DNA of 64,000 nucleotides from Mesorhizobium sp. B4-1-4 (GCF_006439395.2 NZ_CP083950.1:1116001-1180000); one strand, 5' to 3'; positions 26,692 through 35,286 are shown, counted from the first letter of the stretch. The notes: generated by a model not told the origin, from the sequence alone. A program made the numbers and translations.

Positions 26692-26720
26692 ACCCGCCCG
26701 ATAAGCGACGGGCGGGTTTT
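26692..26720 (+). terminator. Rho-independent terminator with no gene before it
   Basis: ACCCGCCCG pairs with CGGGCGGGT around ATAAGCGA, followed by TTTTCCTCTTT. It points rightwards, yet no plus-strand gene ends before it; the nearest gene on the left reads away. It could end an unannotated small RNA starting near 26620-26680, or be a leftover of a lost gene. Confidence 0.65.
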
Positions 26721-26859
26721 CCTCTTTGGAAACCACGCACTTCAACTGCCAGGAAACCATGTCTCACTTCGTGACAAAGCGCGCCGCCGTTCCGCCGCAA
26801 TGCGACCGCACTTGGGCGCAATCGGCCCGTGTGCGTGGCCTCAAAAGGAGGTTCTTCAG

Positions 26860-27177
26860 ATGACCATCAAGAAAGCGATTTTCGCCGTCCTCATGACCGC
26901 CGCCCTTGCCGGCTGCGAGACACAGACTGAAGGCCAGCAGCGTGCCACCACGGGCGCCCTGCTCGGCGGCGCCGGCGGCGCGCTGGTCGGCCAGGCCATC
27001 GGCGGCAACACCAAGAGCACGGTCATCGGCGCGGCCGGCGGCGCGCTGCTCGGCGCCGTCGTCGGCTCGGCCACCACCCCGCAGCCCCGCGGCCAGCAGC
27101 TCTGCCGCTACCAGGACCGCTACGGCCGCATCTACACCGCGCCTTGCGACGACCGGTATTACAACGGCAATTATTGA
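26860..27177 (+). CDS. Glycine-zipper outer-membrane lipoprotein
   Basis: This 105-residue protein has a lipoprotein signal (MTIKKAIFAVLMTAALAGCE, lipobox LAGC). Two glycine-zipper repeats follow (TTGALLGGAGGALVGQAIGG and VIGAAGGALLGAVVGS) and a C-terminal CRYQDRYGRIYTAPC with two cysteines. It resembles the 17-kDa surface antigen/YMGG group. AAAAGGAGG lies 8 bp upstream of the ATG. It lies inside the att repeats near the right end and is either cargo or captured chromosomal DNA. Confidence 0.82.
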   Translation: MTIKKAIFAVLMTAALAGCETQTEGQQRATTGALLGGAGGALVGQAIGGNTKSTVIGAAGGALLGAVVGSATTPQPRGQQLCRYQDRYGRIYTAPCDDRYYNGNY

Positions 27178-27800
27178 GGCTCCGCTGACGCCTTCTTTGC
27201 GAAGGCCCAGACCATCAGCGGGTATTCCTCGTCGTTGCTGAGATCGCGCCACAGGCCGTAGGCGCGTACGGGGCCGCCTATATGGGCCCTGGCGCAAGCC
27301 TTGTTGCCCCAGCCATCGACCTTGACGTTGGCTTCGGGGAAGCCGCCTTCGACCATCAGTTGCTTGAGGCCGGCGGGGGTCCATCTGCTGTAGTCGTGCG
27401 GCCTGGCGTGCACCCGGAACAAGAAGGGTGTCGCCACCATCGCCCAGCCGCCAGGCCTGGTCATGGCATGGATGTTTTGGGCTGCCGCCAGCGGCCGCCG
27501 CACATGTTCCAGCACCTGGTCGGCGATGACGATGGAATATTGTTCCTCTGTATGGTCCTTGCAGATATCGAAATCAGGGAAATCGACCGACCGGTAGTTC
27601 GGACACATCGCCCGCCAATAGCGGTTCCAGCCGGGCGAGATCTCGATGACGTCGGAGGCCTTGCGGTTGGCCGCTTCAAGGAAGAGCGTGAACGCCTCGA
27701 TCTGGCGTATGCGCAGCCAGTTGCGGGAATCGTAGCCAAGCAGGCGTTTGGCCACCTGTTTGCCGCGGGTTTTCAGGGTGCCGGCAAGGCTCGTCGTCAC
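27171..27800 (-). CDS. SAM-dependent methyltransferase-like protein
   Basis: A protein of about 209 residues contains VIEISPGWNRYWRAMCPNYR, YSIVIADQVLEHVRRPLAAA, RPGGWAMVATPFLFRVHARP and HDYSRWTPAGLKQLM. This is the class I methyltransferase layout with the post-motif-I DQVLEHV, close to methyltransferase type 11. The GTG at 27800 has GGAGG 5 bp upstream; the frame continues to 27866. It converges on the lipoprotein gene with a 7-bp overlap. The substrate is unknown; a cell-surface polysaccharide target is common for this type. Confidence 0.75.
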   Translation of the reverse strand: MTTSLAGTLKTRGKQVAKRLLGYDSRNWLRIRQIEAFTLFLEAANRKASDVIEISPGWNRYWRAMCPNYRSVDFPDFDICKDHTEEQYSIVIADQVLEHVRRPLAAAQNIHAMTRPGGWAMVATPFLFRVHARPHDYSRWTPAGLKQLMVEGGFPEANVKVDGWGNKACARAHIGGPVRAYGLWRDLSNDEEYPLMVWAFAKKASAEPQ

Positions 27801-27996
27801 ATCGACCTCCTCCAAAACCCGCCGTGTCGGAGTTTCTATCATCGCGAAGTGCGCAAAAGATGACAAAGCCCTTGGCCCCGCCGCACACCGACGCCACTTG
27901 ACCAGAGCTCTAGTTCCGTCCTCTTAGCCCGGTTTCAATCGGCTGCCAGTCAGCCATCTCTATCTCCTATCCGAACGAAAAGCGGCGCTCGCGCGG

Positions 27997-28018
27997 AAAG
28001 TCCCACGCAAAGTACCAC
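27997..28018 (+). repeat. Arm-type integrase-binding sites, distal end
   Basis: AAAGTCCCAC (27997-28006) and AAAGTACCAC (28009-28018), spaced 12 bp, in the same orientation and spacing as the pair at 18752-18773. They lie about 66 bp inside the distal att copy. Confidence 0.6.
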
Positions 28019-28083
28019 GGGCGATTCATTGATGCGTTTGAACTATTTGAAGGAGCGGGGGAATTCGCGCCAAGCGCCACTTT

Positions 28084-28126
28084 TCCCAAACCAGATGCGC
28101 TACCAGCCTGCGCTACACTCCGAACG
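28084..28126. repeat. Attachment site copy at the distal end (att, tRNA-Pro 5'-half fragment)
   Basis: A 43-bp copy identical to 18619-18661. It contains only the 5' half of tRNA-Pro: the anticodon-loop side is followed by unrelated TTTTCG-type sequence, so it cannot make a tRNA. Confidence 0.9.
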
Positions 28127-28132
28127 GTCTGT

Positions 28133-28161
28133 TGCCTATTCATTTCGGTGCTACATGGCAA
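28133..28161 (-). promoter_or_regulatory. Displaced native tRNA-Pro promoter
   Basis: On the minus strand TTGCCA (28156-28161), 17 bp, TAGGCA (28133-28138), then 6 bp to the att repeat. Before integration this would have driven tRNA-Pro. It now reads into the tRNA fragment and element DNA. Confidence 0.6.
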
Positions 28162-28247
28162 GTGCAAAAACCTTGCCGCGGTCCCCATTGCGCAGTAATG
28201 ACGGGCGAAAGGGCGGCGATGCTGCCTTGCACAGTAACGAGGTGGCC

Positions 28248-28553
28248 ATGTCCGCGCGCATTTTCAGCCCAGCCAAAACCGCGATGCAATCCGGCAAGGC
28301 CAAGACCGGCCACTGGGTGCTGGAATTCGACCCCGAGATGCGCAAGAAAATCGATCCTCTGATGGGCTATACCACGTCGGGGGACATGAAAAGCCAGATC
28401 AGGCTCACCTTCGACACGCGGGAAGAGGCGGTGGCCTACGCGGAAAAGGAAGGGCTTGCATTCCGCGTCGAGGAGCCGAAAGAGCCCAAGCGTCGCCAGA
28501 TTTCCTATGCGGAGAATTTCCGCTATGACCGCAGGACGCCCTGGACGCATTGA
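28248..28553 (+). CDS. NADH dehydrogenase accessory subunit, NDUFS4-like (ETC complex I subunit)
   Basis: The 101-residue protein matches the NDUFS4/18-kDa accessory subunit family typical of alphaproteobacteria and mitochondria: ARIFSPAKTAMQSGKAKTGH, WVLEF, REEAVAYAEKEGL and YAENFRYDRRTPWTH at the end. It binds peripheral complex I and supports its assembly. The ATG at 28248 is chosen because the conserved N-terminus begins there; GAGG precedes it. It is the first chromosomal gene right of the element. Confidence 0.92.
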   Translation: MSARIFSPAKTAMQSGKAKTGHWVLEFDPEMRKKIDPLMGYTTSGDMKSQIRLTFDTREEAVAYAEKEGLAFRVEEPKEPKRRQISYAENFRYDRRTPWTH

Positions 28554-28607
28554 ACGCAGGCCCAAATGGGCTCCAGAGCGAACACTACCGGCCCTGAGCC
28601 GGCCAGC

Positions 28608-28684
28608 GGTCCCGTAGCTCAGCTGGATAGAGCACCGGCCTTCTAAGCCGATGGTCACAGGTTCGAATCCTGTCGGGATCGCCA
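28608..28684 (+). tRNA. tRNA-Arg (anticodon TCT)
   Basis: A 77-nt gene with acceptor GGTCCCG/CGGGATC, discriminator G and encoded CCA. The anticodon stem CGGC-C/G-GCCG holds the loop CTTCTAA, anticodon TCT; D-arm AGCTCAGCTGGATAGAGC and T-arm GGTTCGAATCC are normal. Confidence 0.95.
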
Positions 28685-28963
28685 ACAATTTCAACGGGTT
28701 ATCCGTTTGATCTTGCCGAAGCCGCCGAATCTTCCCGCCGATCGCTGCCAAGGCTGCGGCGCTGTGTAACGGAAGCTGGGCGGGAATTTCAGGCCCGTCC
28801 GCGCGGCGACCGTGAAATTATTTCGTGATCTGCCAAGGCTGGAACCTTAGCGCGCACTGCGCGTTCGGGGCCTTGTATTCGCGGAGCCTCATAAAGGGCA
28901 ATGTGCGGGCTGGCGAATGGGCGAGGCAAAGCAAGCGCGGGTTGGGGGAGGAGAAGCCAAGCC

Positions 28964-29185
28964 ATGTCGAAACGTGAAATTGGAACGTCCCCTGCCTTGG
29001 GGCGGCGTATCGCCGAACTGAAGGCCAGAATGCGGGATGCCGAAATTTCCGATTATGAGATGAAGACCTTTCACAAGGTCGCCGCCATCATGGGGGCAGG
29101 CGACGGCTCCCTACAACTGGATGCCGACGACCTGATCGCGGCATCTTTCGTTGTCGAGGCGGGCGAATCGATGCCCAACCGCTGA
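28964..29185 (+). CDS. Small hypothetical protein
   Basis: This 73-residue protein reads MSKREIGTSPALGRRIAELK and continues with a helical, charged body. GGAGGAG lies about 8 bp before the ATG; the frame extends upstream to 28901 but without a ribosome site. The 280 bp between tRNA-Arg and this gene hold nothing I can name. No family recognised. Confidence 0.6.
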   Translation: MSKREIGTSPALGRRIAELKARMRDAEISDYEMKTFHKVAAIMGAGDGSLQLDADDLIAASFVVEAGESMPNR

Positions 29186-29365
29186 CGTTCAGGATTTCCC
29201 TGCATCCGCTTGAATTCGGTGAATGAGCTTTGCTTTCATCGCCGGAGCACGATCGTCCATTAGCGAGCGTGCCCGGCTCCGGGTCATCTGATCTCGAATT
29301 GAAGGAAAGTCTTATCTGTTTGCGTTGGCACGTCATGGCAGGGACGGCTAACGGAGTGGAACAGG

Positions 29366-29533
29366 ATGAAGCTTGACCTGTCGCCGACCAGCTGGGGCAG
29401 GGTGATCGCTGTCACGGCCGCCGGCACGGCATTCTTCATTGCTGTGGCGTTCTTCGTACGTTCCAGCCTTCTTGAGCTCCTCGACCGTCCCGGCCGACGG
29501 CACGGCCGGGGCGTTTTCGGTGCCGGCGAATGA
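29366..29533 (+). CDS. Small single-pass membrane protein coupled to glycosyltransferase
   Basis: This 55-residue frame starts MKLDLSPTSWGRVIAVTAAG and continues with TAFFIAVAFFVRSSLLELL, one membrane helix, followed by a basic tail. GGAG lies 9 bp upstream. Its TGA is directly followed by the ATG of the glycosyltransferase, suggesting coupling. Unknown family. Confidence 0.45.
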   Translation: MKLDLSPTSWGRVIAVTAAGTAFFIAVAFFVRSSLLELLDRPGRRHGRGVFGAGE

Positions 29534-30538
29534 ATGGCGAGACAGCCCCGGCAAGGCCAGATAAGCACAGCGATCATGATCCATTTGTTCAACGGCTTTC
29601 AAAACCCGTTTGGCGGCAGCGAACGCGAAACCCTGGAACTGTATCGGCTGTTGAGCGCCGACTCGGCAGTACGTCTTTGGGCAACCTCCTCGCGCGTGTC
29701 CGACGAGTTGATGCGGCAGTTTCCGATTCGCCGTATCTCGCCGGCCACGCGCAACGTGCCCGATGGCGCCACCTATGTTTTCGTCGGCGCGCACTGGCGC
29801 AACAAGCTGTGGCCCTACCTGATCCGGCGGCCGCGCCGGCTGATCTATGTCTTCAACACCTTCCATCCGAAGATCATTGCGCTGACGACACGCATGCCGC
29901 GCCTGCTGGGCTGGCCGGAAGCTGAATTGGTGCTGATCTCCGATTTTCAAAAGCGCATGCTGCATGTCGAAGGCGTCGTGCATCCGTCGCCGATCGATAT
30001 CGACCGTTTCTCACCACGGGTGGCAAGGCCGGATGGTCCGTTTACCGTGGGGCGGCTGAGCCGGGATACGGCGGACAAGCATCATGGCGACGATGTGGCG
30101 CTCTACGAGGCCTTGCTGGCCGATGGCGCTGCGGTACGGATTCAGGGCGGGATGCCGCTCAGGGACAAGCTCGCGCCGCACCCCCAACTCGAACTCCTGC
30201 CTCAGGGCCAACTGGCCGCCGAACAGTTCTTGCCGAAGCTCGACGTGTTCTACTATCGCACCGGTTCCCATGTGGAGACATTCGGCCGCGTGGTATTCGA
30301 GGCGATGGCCTGCGGTTTGCCCGTGGTCAGCCATTCGCATGGCGGCTACGCCGACCATATCAGGCACGGCGAAAACGGCTACCTGTTCGAAACGACGCAA
30401 CAGGCGGCAGCGATTCTGGCCGAACTCAAAACCGACCCGGCGCTGCGGGCGAGAGTGGGCCGCAAGGCGCGGCAGACCGTCGAGGAACTGTTTTCGCCAC
30501 AGGCATTGCGGCAGCGGCTGGACTTTTATCGCAGTTAG
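29534..30538 (+). CDS. Glycosyltransferase (GT4-like)
   Basis: This 334-residue protein has a GT-B architecture: an N-terminal FGGSERETLELYRLL, an acceptor domain, then FTVGRLSRDTADKHHGDD and the nucleotide-sugar site with the E-x7-E motif (HVETFGRVVFEAMACGLPVV, SHSHGGYADHI). It probably adds a sugar to a surface polysaccharide or glycolipid. In-frame ATGs at 29576 and nearby could be the true start, since MIHLFNGFQNPFGG looks like a natural N-terminus. No other glycan genes adjoin it. Confidence 0.85.
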   Translation: MARQPRQGQISTAIMIHLFNGFQNPFGGSERETLELYRLLSADSAVRLWATSSRVSDELMRQFPIRRISPATRNVPDGATYVFVGAHWRNKLWPYLIRRPRRLIYVFNTFHPKIIALTTRMPRLLGWPEAELVLISDFQKRMLHVEGVVHPSPIDIDRFSPRVARPDGPFTVGRLSRDTADKHHGDDVALYEALLADGAAVRIQGGMPLRDKLAPHPQLELLPQGQLAAEQFLPKLDVFYYRTGSHVETFGRVVFEAMACGLPVVSHSHGGYADHIRHGENGYLFETTQQAAAILAELKTDPALRARVGRKARQTVEELFSPQALRQRLDFYRS

Positions 30539-30691
30539 CGGTGCCACGCGGCCTGGTCTTCCAGACACTCTCGGCCAACGATCCAACCAGCTCGTTTGGC
30601 ATCGATCTCCACATCGCGCTAAGGCTTTCATCAGGCGAATCGCGGGGCGGCCGGCATCGGTGCGCAAACAGATCGAGCAGGGCTTCTATCG

Positions 30692-31918
30692 ATGACACTG
30701 ATGGGCGCGACGGCACTGCTGATCCTGGTCCTCACCTATGCCGGCGTCGCCATCGGCCGTATACCTGGCCTGCGCCTTGACCGGGCAGGCATTGCGCTGC
30801 TTGGCGGCGCGGCGATGATCGCCATCGGCACGGTCAGCATGGAGGATGCCTACCGCGCCATCAATTTCGACACCATCACGCTTCTCCTCGGCATGATGAT
30901 CGTGGTGGCGCATCTGAAGGTGTCGGGCGCCTTCCGCGGCCTTGGCGCCATCGCCATCGAGCATGCGCATGCGCCCTTCATGCTCCTGGTGATGGTGACG
31001 CTGCTGACCGGCGTGCTCTCGGCCTTCCTGGTCAATGACGCCATCTGTCTGGTCATGGCGCCGATCGTCGTCCACGTCACCCGCGTCATCAACCGCAACC
31101 CGGTTCCCTATCTGATCGCCACCGCCACGGCGTCGAACTGCGGCAGTGTCGCCACCATTACCGGCAATCCGCAGAATATGGTCATCGGGGCGCTGTCGGG
31201 CATTTCCTATCCGGCCTTTTCGGCGGCGCTGGCGCCGGTCGCCTTGTTCGGCCTTGTCGCGGTCATCGTCATCGTGCGCATCGTCTACCGGGCCGAATTC
31301 ACCCGCACCGCCCAATTGACGCCGCATCTCTCGCGCGGCCGCATGCATCGCGGGCAAGTGCTGAAGGCCGTGATTGTCTGCATCGGGTTGGCCATTGCCT
31401 TCTTCGCCGGCGTTCCCGTTGCCAAGGCAGCCTTGATCGGCGGCGCCATTCTCCTGCTCACCCGCGCCATCAAGCCGGAACGCATCTACCGTGAGATCGA
31501 TGGCCCGCTGTTGTTCATGTTCGCCGGTCTGTTCGTGGTGGTGGCGGGCGCCGAAAGGACGCTGCTGACGCCCGACATCATTGCCTCGGCCAGGAATCTC
31601 GGCCTGGACGACGTCTGGCGCCTGTCCGGCTTCACGGCGGTACTCTCCAACATCATGAGCAATGTTCCGGCCGTGCTGGCGCTGCGGCCGTTCATACCCG
31701 GCCTGGAGAATCCGGAGCGCGCCTGGCTGGTCGTCGCCATGAGCTCGACGCTGGCCGGCAATTTCACGTTGCTCGGCTCGGTCGCCAACCTGATCGTCGC
31801 CGAACAGGCGCGCAGCGCGGGCACGCAGCTATCGTTCGGCGCTTTCTTCAAGGTCGGCCTGCCGCTGACGCTGGTGACGCTCGTCGTCGGGACCGCGTGG
31901 CTGGCGTTCGGATTCTAG
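30692..31918 (+). CDS. Anion permease (ArsB/CitM/SLC13-like, ion transporter superfamily)
   Basis: This 408-residue inner-membrane protein has about eleven hydrophobic segments. Conserved hairpins are visible: LVNDAICLVMAPIVVHVTR, TASNCGSVATITGNPQNMVI and, near the end, LAGNFTLLGSVANLIVAEQA. This two-fold NP/NxN pattern is that of the ArsB-NhaD-CitMHS superfamily, which moves arsenite, Na+ or citrate. The substrate is not predictable; no arsenic genes are nearby. The start at 30692 is one of two close ATGs. Confidence 0.85.
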   Translation: MTLMGATALLILVLTYAGVAIGRIPGLRLDRAGIALLGGAAMIAIGTVSMEDAYRAINFDTITLLLGMMIVVAHLKVSGAFRGLGAIAIEHAHAPFMLLVMVTLLTGVLSAFLVNDAICLVMAPIVVHVTRVINRNPVPYLIATATASNCGSVATITGNPQNMVIGALSGISYPAFSAALAPVALFGLVAVIVIVRIVYRAEFTRTAQLTPHLSRGRMHRGQVLKAVIVCIGLAIAFFAGVPVAKAALIGGAILLLTRAIKPERIYREIDGPLLFMFAGLFVVVAGAERTLLTPDIIASARNLGLDDVWRLSGFTAVLSNIMSNVPAVLALRPFIPGLENPERAWLVVAMSSTLAGNFTLLGSVANLIVAEQARSAGTQLSFGAFFKVGLPLTLVTLVVGTAWLAFGF

Positions 31919-32218
31919 ACCCGGCTGCCTGGAATCCGCGATAGCGATGGATCAGCATGATCGAAAAGCTACCGTCGATCAGCAGCACGATTTTCCGCAT
32001 GACCGGACCAAGGATCTGCGCCCCCGACGCCAGGATCGAGCGGCGCAGGCCGCGCCATGATGACTCGTGGATGCATGCCGCCCGCCGCGACGAGGCCGGG
32101 TGCGGTTCCCTGTACCTCGAGCGGGCCCGCGGGTCAGGGCGATACGTCGACATGGCCTTTCATCTTGAGTTGGAAGCGGAAAAACATCGACCGCTCCCAC
32201 CGTGGCGGCACCGCTATT
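31919..32218. other. Intergenic region between convergent genes
   Basis: About 300 bp between the anion permease and the HPP protein. A minus-strand stretch reading LGPVMRKIVLLIDGSFSIML and then IHRYRGFQAAG looks protein-like and may be a gene remnant, but I cannot assign it and it has no proper start. Otherwise nothing is seen. Confidence 0.4.
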
Positions 32219-33298
32219 TCAAGCCGCCGCCAATCCCTTGCCTGCCGTTTGCACGCGCGCGGCCGCCGCCAGAAGGTCGGTCTGGGTGATCAGGCCGAGA
32301 ATCCGCCGCTCGCCGTCGACGATGACCACGGCATGGCTGCGCCCGTCGGTCAGCACCGGCAGCAGGCTCATCGCCGGCGCCTCGGGCGCGGCGGTGCCGG
32401 CTTTCGACATCACGCTCTTCACGGTGTCGGTGGCTTTCGTCAGTTCGCGCAAGCCGACGGCGCCAACCAGCCTTGCTTCGGCGTCGACCACCGGCAAGGT
32501 GCGGATATTATGATCGAGCAGTTGCTGGCGCGCCTCGTCGATCGTGGCCTGCTCGGGCACTGAAACGACGTCGCGGGACATAATGTCCTTGCACAGCAGC
32601 GTCCGGTGCGAGCGCACCATGGCCTGCAACTCGACTTGTCTCAGCAGCCGTTCGAGGTCGTCGCGGTCGATGTCGAACGTCTCGTCGAGCGTGGTCAGCG
32701 CCGCGTCGATATCCTCGGGCCGGAAGCCGACGCGCTGCTGCGCCGGCGGATCGGCGGTGCCGTGGCTGTTGGCGGCGGGGGCGGCGACATGCGGATAGTT
32801 GCGCCGCGCGAGTTTGTGGAAGAGGAAGCCGAGCGTGACCAGAATGGTCGAATTCAAGGCCACCGGCACGAACGGAAACAGGAAGCCCGCGCTGATGACG
32901 GCCGGCCCACCGAGCACCCCCGTCAGCGCCGCCGCGCCGCCTGGCGGATGCAGGCAGCGTGTGAACGACATCGCCGCGATGGCGAGCGCTACAGCCAGGC
33001 CCGACGCAATGACCGGATCATGGACGAAATGCGCCACGGTAACCCCCACCAGCGCCGATATCGAATTGCCGCCGATGATCGACCAGGGCTGCGCCAGCGG
33101 GCTCGCCGGTACGGCGAAGAGAAGCACGGCGGATGCGCCCATCGGCGCCACCAGCAGGGCTACGTGCGGGCCGCCGCCCATGGCCAGCCCGCTGATCACG
33201 CCGGTCAGCGCGATGCCGAGCGTGGCGCCGATACACGCCAGCATGCGTTCACGCAGCGTCGCGCCGGCGAGGATGGGGACAAAAAGACGAAAGGCCAT
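32219..33298 (-). CDS. HPP-family membrane protein with C-terminal CBS domain pair
   Basis: A protein of about 359 residues. The N-terminal half has four to five membrane helices and the HPP signature (CLHPPGGAAALTGVLGG); the C-terminal half contains two CBS domains (CKDIMSRDVVSVPEQATIDE and VKSVMSKA, ending RRILGLITQTDLLAA). HPP proteins include nitrite/nitrate-associated transporters; CBS pairs bind adenine nucleotides and probably gate the membrane part. The ATG at 33298 begins a membrane-ready N-terminus; a TTG at 33379 is an alternative. Confidence 0.88.
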   Translation of the reverse strand: MAFRLFVPILAGATLRERMLACIGATLGIALTGVISGLAMGGGPHVALLVAPMGASAVLLFAVPASPLAQPWSIIGGNSISALVGVTVAHFVHDPVIASGLAVALAIAAMSFTRCLHPPGGAAALTGVLGGPAVISAGFLFPFVPVALNSTILVTLGFLFHKLARRNYPHVAAPAANSHGTADPPAQQRVGFRPEDIDAALTTLDETFDIDRDDLERLLRQVELQAMVRSHRTLLCKDIMSRDVVSVPEQATIDEARQQLLDHNIRTLPVVDAEARLVGAVGLRELTKATDTVKSVMSKAGTAAPEAPAMSLLPVLTDGRSHAVVIVDGERRILGLITQTDLLAAAARVQTAGKGLAAA

Positions 33299-33528
33299 GG
33301 GCAAGCCTATGACGAGTGGGTTGAGCGCGGATTCCGGTGCGCCACGCAATGCAGCCGAACCCGCGGATTTGAAAGTCAAACAAATCCGGAAAGTCGCGAC
33401 CCGGGAGAATAATATTGCGCGCCGCGCCTCGCCGGACTGCTGCGAGAGGCTCGCGCTTTGTCATCAGCGTCAAAGATGTTGTGGTCGTTCTTGCCGTTCC
33501 GTCCGGCAGTCGGCCTCGTTTGCGACGG

Positions 33529-34710
33529 TCAGGCGGCGGCTGCGGCCAGGCCGCGCATGATGTCGGTTTTCAGGTCGTCGACATCCTCAAGGCCGATCTG
33601 CAGGCGGATCAACGGACCTTCATAAGGGGCCGTTGCAACAACGCGGTCGATGAGCCAGACCGGCACCGCAAGGCTCTCATACCCACCCCAGGAATAGCCG
33701 AGCCCAAATATCCGCAGCGCGTCGAGGAAGGCGTGCTGCTGTCTCTGGCCGCCTCCGGCAAGCACGATCGAAAAGATGCCGCTCGAACCGGTGAAGTCGC
33801 GCTTCCATAGGTTGTAGTCAGGATGGCTGGGAAGGGCGGGGTGAAGCACGCGCGCCACGCCCTTCTCGCCTTCGAGCCACGACGCGATGGCGAATGCGCT
33901 GCGCTGGTGATGCTCCAGGCGCACGCCCATGGTCCGCAGGCCGCGCAGCACCTGGTAGACATCGTCGGGGCCCGCGCAGCAACCAAGCGTGCAAAAGCTC
34001 TCATAAAGTTGCTTCCAGCAGCTCTCATTGGCCGAGACCGTGCCAAGCAGCACGTCGGAATGGCCGGCCGGATATTTGGTTGCTGCATGGATGGAGATGT
34101 CGACGCCATGGTCGAGCGGCCGGAAATAGAGCGGCGTCGCCCAGGTATTGTCCATCATCACGATGGCGCCGGCCGCACGCGCCGCCTTGGCGATCGCCGG
34201 GATATCCTGCACCTCGAAGGTGTTGGAAGCCGGCGATTCCGTGAACACGACCCTGGTGTTGGGCTTGATCAAGGCGGCAATGCCAGCGCCGATGCGGGGA
34301 TCATAATACTCCACCTCGACGCCGAGCCGCTTCAGCATCGTGTCGGCGAAATTGCGGGTCGGATGGTAGACGGAATCGACGATCAGGAGATGATCGCCGG
34401 CCGATAGGAAGGCGAGCAGCGGAACGGTCACCGCTGCCAGGCCAGACGGCACCACGATGGTGCCGGCGGATCCCTCCAGCGCGTCGATGGCGTGGGCAAG
34501 GGCATCCGTCGTCGGCGTGCCGCGCGTACCGTAAGTGTATTTCTGGCTGCGTCCCACCATTGCTTCGGCATTGCGGAACAGCACGGTGGAGGCATGCACA
34601 ACCGGCGGATTGACGAAGCCGAAATAGTCATGCGGGTTGTTGCCCGAATGGGCAAGCCGCGTGTTGATGCCCACCTTGCCGTAACCCTGCGCGCTGCCGT
34701 CTTTCGCCAT
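33529..34710 (-). CDS. metC: Cystathionine beta-lyase
   Basis: This 393-residue PLP enzyme of the Cys/Met metabolism family has YTYGTRGTPTTDALAHAIDA, VVPSGLAAVTVPLLAFL, the PLP-binding Asp in VMMDNTWATPLYFRPLDHG and the catalytic Lys in HAATKYPAGHSDVLLGT. It converts cystathionine to homocysteine, ammonia and pyruvate. NTWATPL and the GYSWGGYESL segment favour MetC over MetB. The start at 34710 precedes the conserved AHSGNNPHDY; the frame is open to 34779. Confidence 0.9.
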   Translation of the reverse strand: MAKDGSAQGYGKVGINTRLAHSGNNPHDYFGFVNPPVVHASTVLFRNAEAMVGRSQKYTYGTRGTPTTDALAHAIDALEGSAGTIVVPSGLAAVTVPLLAFLSAGDHLLIVDSVYHPTRNFADTMLKRLGVEVEYYDPRIGAGIAALIKPNTRVVFTESPASNTFEVQDIPAIAKAARAAGAIVMMDNTWATPLYFRPLDHGVDISIHAATKYPAGHSDVLLGTVSANESCWKQLYESFCTLGCCAGPDDVYQVLRGLRTMGVRLEHHQRSAFAIASWLEGEKGVARVLHPALPSHPDYNLWKRDFTGSSGIFSIVLAGGGQRQQHAFLDALRIFGLGYSWGGYESLAVPVWLIDRVVATAPYEGPLIRLQIGLEDVDDLKTDIMRGLAAAAA

Positions 34711-34835
34711 TCTTCTTCGCCTTGTTTGATAGGGCGCTAGCCATAGTGCGGCGTCATGGGCCGTGCAACAGCCCAGCACCCGCCAGGAATGGACTTCGAA
34801 TGTGCCAATTCTCCAGCGGATCGGCGTCGCGGCCA

Positions 34836-35016
34836 GGCGCCGACCTCGCTGCCAAGTGCGTGGTGCTGATCGCCCTGCTGTTCGTTGTCGGCGTCATGAA
34901 CATGGTGGGGGTCGCCGCCATCGCCGTCCTCGTTTCCCCGGGAAAAGGCAGTCACGGCCCAGTTGATCCCGCGCATTTCCGGCGCGTTGATGGCGGCGGC
35001 CGGAACGAGGCTCCCA
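34836..35016 (+). pseudogene. DUF2182 (membrane metal-binding protein) C-terminal remnant
   Basis: LAAKCVVLIALLFVVGVMNM and VGVAAIAVLV (34836-34934) look like the penultimate helix of DUF2182 proteins. After a +1 shift the expected continuation EKAVTAQLIPRISGALMAAA appears (from 34942). The N-terminal two thirds are absent and the helix is out of frame with its tail, so this is a decayed fragment. The assignment is from remembered family pattern. Confidence 0.45.
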
Positions 35017-35257
35017 TCTCGCGCGTTCCAAGGCCGCAGCCCTGGTGACAGTCTTCGGAAGGGCCAATTCGTGGCGCGTCCAGATCAGTAGCGCCAAAGC
35101 TATTGCGAAGATGGATTTCGTTACCGCGGCCCCGCATTGTGTTGAATGCGCTTTGCCGGCTTTATTTGCACACTGATCAAATTGCGGGTGCGTTTGTCTG
35201 CAATTCAGGCAAACAGGGCAATCGATTTTCAAACACGTTGGGATTCGGTCATTTCCC

Positions 35258-35286
35258 TTGACCTCACGGGAATTATCGCCTTCGAT
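35258..35286 (+). promoter_or_regulatory. Candidate promoter of the aap operon
   Basis: TTGACC at 35258-35263, a 17-bp spacer and TTCGAT at 35281-35286. The -35 is good and the -10 weak. It lies 132 bp before the aapJ start, leaving a long leader. The rest of 35017-35417 shows no gene. Confidence 0.4.

Noticed and set aside
28084..28126. Second tRNA-Pro gene
   Set aside because: Only the 5' half is present; no T-arm or 3' acceptor follows. It is the att copy.
31848..32153. Minus-strand gene between the anion permease and HPP gene
   Set aside because: Part of the translation looks protein-like (VMRKIVLLIDGSFSIML), but it overlaps the permease end, has an Arg-rich N-terminus and no ribosome site; at most a remnant.
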